From NCBI RefSeq assembly GCF_001005725.1, contig NZ_LBIC01000013.1, forward strand, positions 1-64,000: DNA of 64,000 nt, in the 5' to 3' direction. Of this stretch, positions 61,789 to 64,000 are shown piece by piece. The DNA is from Sphingobium chungbukense (GTDB lineage: Bacteria; Pseudomonadota; Alphaproteobacteria; Sphingomonadales; Sphingomonadaceae). Position 1 is the first letter of the stretch, and the number at the start of each line of letters is the position of its first letter. The notes below the pieces were generated by a model. That model saw only the letters and a program-made list of their open reading frames with translations. It had not been told where the DNA came from and did no database searches. The translations under genes and the position numbers were made by a program.

Positions 61789-63555
61789 CTATCGCGAAAG
61801 GAGATGAAACTCTTCCAACAGCTGGGCGATCTCTGTGCCTTCAAGCTTCGTCATCAACAGCTTGCGCAGGAAGGACGGGCCGGGAATGTCGATCCCTTTG
61901 CCATCCCTGAGCGGCCCGATTGCGGCCAGAAGCGTGCGGATATCATAGGTTGAGTTGAACACTTCGGGCACGCCGCGTTCGACCTTCATCAGCGTGTAGA
62001 CGGCCTCCATCGGCGTGCGCACCGAATATTCCGTCGTGAAGATACAATCACGCTGCTTCGACTCGGCAAACTGGCCGACAAAGGCGAAGTTGACCGCGCC
62101 CTCGGGCACCACGTCCGGCCGGTCGCCGGCCTGGCGCGGCATGAAGAAGGCGGTGATGTAGGGCATCATCACCGGCACGGTCTTCGCCCCCGTCGCGGCG
62201 AGGCCGGGGATGTCCTCGACCGGCACGCCGAGATGATAAAGCCATTCCTGCGTGATCTCCTCGCCCGTACAGTCCTGCATCGGCTTCTTCACATAGTCGC
62301 CGGGTCGGTCGACGAACAAGGCATAGAACCAGGCGACGATCTGGTCCTTCGGCTGTTTCCTGAAGTGGGGTTGCCGGCTCACCGTCCAGCTCAGCAGCCA
62401 GCTCGAGTCCTTGACCGTGATGATGCCGCCGGTCACCACCGTGCCGCTGAACGGATCGCGCTTGGCAATCTTGCGAATGTACGCCGGAATGCGCGCGTCG
62501 AGCGTGGTGATGGTCGCCGACGCCCATTTGGTTTCCGGGATATGGGATCCAAACACGTCGGGACGACCAAAGGCCGGGTCCTTGGCCGCGATCCGGCGCC
62601 ACAGGTCCCAGGCCGGCGCCGGCCCCTCATTCAGCCTGGCCGGTGTATGATGATCGCCATTGTCGGAATTTTCGGTCAGCGATCCGATAGTGATGAAGAC
62701 GAGATCATCGGCGCCGAGATCGACGCCGCCTTCGACGCCGTTTTCGATCCAGGCAATCCGGGTCGCCTGCTTGCGGCCGGGCTGGATGTCGAAATCGACG
62801 TCGGTGACCTCGACGCCGTAGCGAAATCTCACACCGCGATCCTGCAACCATTTGACCAACGGCAGGACCATCGATTCATATTGGTTGTAGCGGTTGAACT
62901 TGAGCGAGGAAAAATCCGCCAGACTGCCGATATGGTGGATGAAGCGATGCAGATAGAGCTTCATCTCGAGCGCGGAATGCCATTCCTCGAAGGCGAACAT
63001 GGTGCGCCAGTAGAGCCAGAAGTTGCTCCTGAGGAAATCATCGCCGAAGACTTCGTTGATCCGCTTGTTCTCCATCTCCTCCCGCGTCGCGAGGAAGACG
63101 GAGATCAGATCTCTTCGCGCGCGATCGCCGAGTGTCAGCAAAGCCTTGTCGGGCACATCCTGGCCCTGGTTCTGCGTGACGCGCTGCAGCGAGAAATTCG
63201 GATCGTCCTTGTTGAGCCGGTAGAATTCGTCGAGCACACTCGCATCCTCGATCTCCAGCGACGGGATCGAGCGATAGAGATCCCAGAGGCATTCGAAATG
63301 CTCCTCCATCTCGCGCCCTCCGCGGATGACGAACCCCTTTTCGGGGACGTCGAGGCCGTCGAGCGCGCCGCCGGGAATATGCAACTCCTCAAGGATGGTA
63401 ATATGCTCGCCGGCGACGCCGCCGTCGCGGATCAGGAACGCCGCGCCTGCCAGTCCCGCAAGACCCGAGCCGACGAACCAGGCCGTCTTCCTGTCAGCGC
63501 CCTCAGGTTTGCGGGGCCGCACGAAAGCTTCGTAGTTCCCGCTACTATAGTGCAT
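61789..63555 (-). CDS. ohyA: Oleate hydratase
   Basis: ATG 63555 has GGAG 7 bp upstream and gives 588 residues (MHYSSGNYEAF); an earlier ATG at 63567 is less well placed. The FAD-binding fold begins AWFVGSGLAGLAGAAFLIRDGG (about 27-48), then ILEELHIPGGALDG, RGGREMEEHFECLWDL, NKDDPNFSLQ and later FGSHIPETKWASATITT and FVGQFAESKQRDCIFTTEYSVRTPMEAVYTLM. This is the myosin-cross-reactive antigen/oleate hydratase family that adds water to cis-9 unsaturated fatty acids, often in membrane-stress settings. Confidence 0.95.
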   Translation of the reverse strand: MHYSSGNYEAFVRPRKPEGADRKTAWFVGSGLAGLAGAAFLIRDGGVAGEHITILEELHIPGGALDGLDVPEKGFVIRGGREMEEHFECLWDLYRSIPSLEIEDASVLDEFYRLNKDDPNFSLQRVTQNQGQDVPDKALLTLGDRARRDLISVFLATREEMENKRINEVFGDDFLRSNFWLYWRTMFAFEEWHSALEMKLYLHRFIHHIGSLADFSSLKFNRYNQYESMVLPLVKWLQDRGVRFRYGVEVTDVDFDIQPGRKQATRIAWIENGVEGGVDLGADDLVFITIGSLTENSDNGDHHTPARLNEGPAPAWDLWRRIAAKDPAFGRPDVFGSHIPETKWASATITTLDARIPAYIRKIAKRDPFSGTVVTGGIITVKDSSWLLSWTVSRQPHFRKQPKDQIVAWFYALFVDRPGDYVKKPMQDCTGEEITQEWLYHLGVPVEDIPGLAATGAKTVPVMMPYITAFFMPRQAGDRPDVVPEGAVNFAFVGQFAESKQRDCIFTTEYSVRTPMEAVYTLMKVERGVPEVFNSTYDIRTLLAAIGPLRDGKGIDIPGPSFLRKLLMTKLEGTEIAQLLEEFHLLSR

Positions 63556-63634
63556 GCTCAACTCCATCCTTGATCCCGACGACAATGGCGGTTCTGCGGT
63601 TTCTTGCTGAACAGCAGAAATGCCTGCCCTGCAT

Positions 63635-64000
63635 TCATTCTCGCCGATGTCGCCCGCCGCTCAGTTCGACGACTTCACTGGTGATCTGATCCTGACGCGT
63701 GAGGCGCTCCTCGAGGCGCAGGGCCTCGCCCTTGCGATCGATGTGGCTGCGGGCGGTCGCCATGGTGCGCAGCCGTGCCTCATTCTCGGCGACGAACGTC
63801 TCGACCGCAGCCGCGCAGATGTGGGCGAAGACATATTCCGCGGTCAGGTCGCCGATAAGGTCCGCCGCGTTGATATTGACGAGCGGCGGCAAATCCGCCG
63901 TGGACGCGGGGAAAGTGTCGAGGTCGAGCGGCAGGAGGCTCGCGCGCACGATCGAGACGCCCTTGCCGCTGCTCCAGACCGGATAAGCCATGGTGATGGG
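63635..64000 (-). CDS. atpG: F1 ATP synthase gamma subunit, C-terminal end (partial)
   Basis: The gene runs off the right edge; the ATG at 63991 is internal. The visible part (about 120 residues) matches the end of an F1 gamma subunit: NINAADLIGDLTAEYVFAHICAAAVETFVAENEARLRTMATARSHIDRKGEALRLEERLTRQDQITSEVVELSGG (in parts), with the conserved E-N-x-A-R-x-x-x-M and ITxEixEixxG stretches. The divergent sequence suggests the gamma of the alternative (N-type) ATPase operon, not the housekeeping copy; this cannot be checked here. Confidence 0.75.
   Translation of the reverse strand, partial: PITMAYPVWSSGKGVSIVRASLLPLDLDTFPASTADLPPLVNINAADLIGDLTAEYVFAHICAAAVETFVAENEARLRTMATARSHIDRKGEALRLEERLTRQDQITSEVVELSGGRHRRE

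Overview
The window is GC-rich, densely packed DNA from an alphaproteobacterium, most probably a sphingomonad (inferred from codon use, the luxR-luxR-luxI cassette and the czc/oleate hydratase/alternative ATPase gene set). It has no rRNA, tRNA or CRISPR array that I can see. About 1-41 kb reads as a conjugative element (plasmid or ICE) with defence and toxin-antitoxin cargo. About 41-64 kb is a metal-efflux, toxin-antitoxin, ubiquitin-like conjugation and stress/nucleotide-salvage region.

Left part (1-24 kb): an ArdC antirestriction tail; a lone PD-(D/E)XK protein convergent with a two-gene SIR2-HEPN operon; then a maintenance module of DUF2493, a HEPN-like protein, ssb, a secreted thermonuclease-like protein, small conserved proteins, a solitary OLD-family nuclease and DUF3768. 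Several of these genes have long structured leaders. Next come parA-parB, flanked by two copies of an 18-bp palindrome (candidate centromere), a candidate oriT, an RHH relaxosome protein and a relaxase. They are followed by an orphan AbiEi-type antitoxin, a frameshifted Abi gene and a chimeric ORF (TM0106-type nuclease joined to the tail of a type III restriction subunit) divergent from a WYL regulator.

Middle (23-41 kb, minus strand): a complete VirB/VirD4 type IV secretion operon in the order trbM-like, virB1, B2, B3, B4, B5, exclusion-like lipoprotein, B6, VirB7-like lipoprotein, B8, B9, B10, B11, virD4, LPD7 protein. Upstream sits a quorum-sensing cassette (two LuxR regulators, a LuxI synthase and a 2-oxoglutarate dioxygenase). 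Downstream are a HEPN gene and a DUF3883 nuclease-like gene. The layout suggests density-controlled conjugation.

Right part (41-64 kb): a czcCBA heavy-metal efflux operon ending in an EamA/porin chimera; a RES-Xre toxin-antitoxin pair; and, divergent from it across a shared palindromic operator region, a compact operon of a 48-residue proline-rich peptide, an E2-E1 fusion and a JAMM peptidase. This is the most interesting system here because no recognisable ubiquitin-like protein or CD-NTase is present. Then follow a truncated tyrosine recombinase fused onto a PepSY gene start, an ICMT/DUF2933 pair, a metallo-beta-lactamase RNase / phosphorylase / PRPP synthetase operon, a decayed gene, a FixJ-type regulator, oleate hydratase and the end of an F1 gamma subunit gene. 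Three separate chimeric junctions (about 21.3, 48.4 and 53.9 kb) and several frameshifts point to repeated deletion, or to assembly problems that should be excluded.
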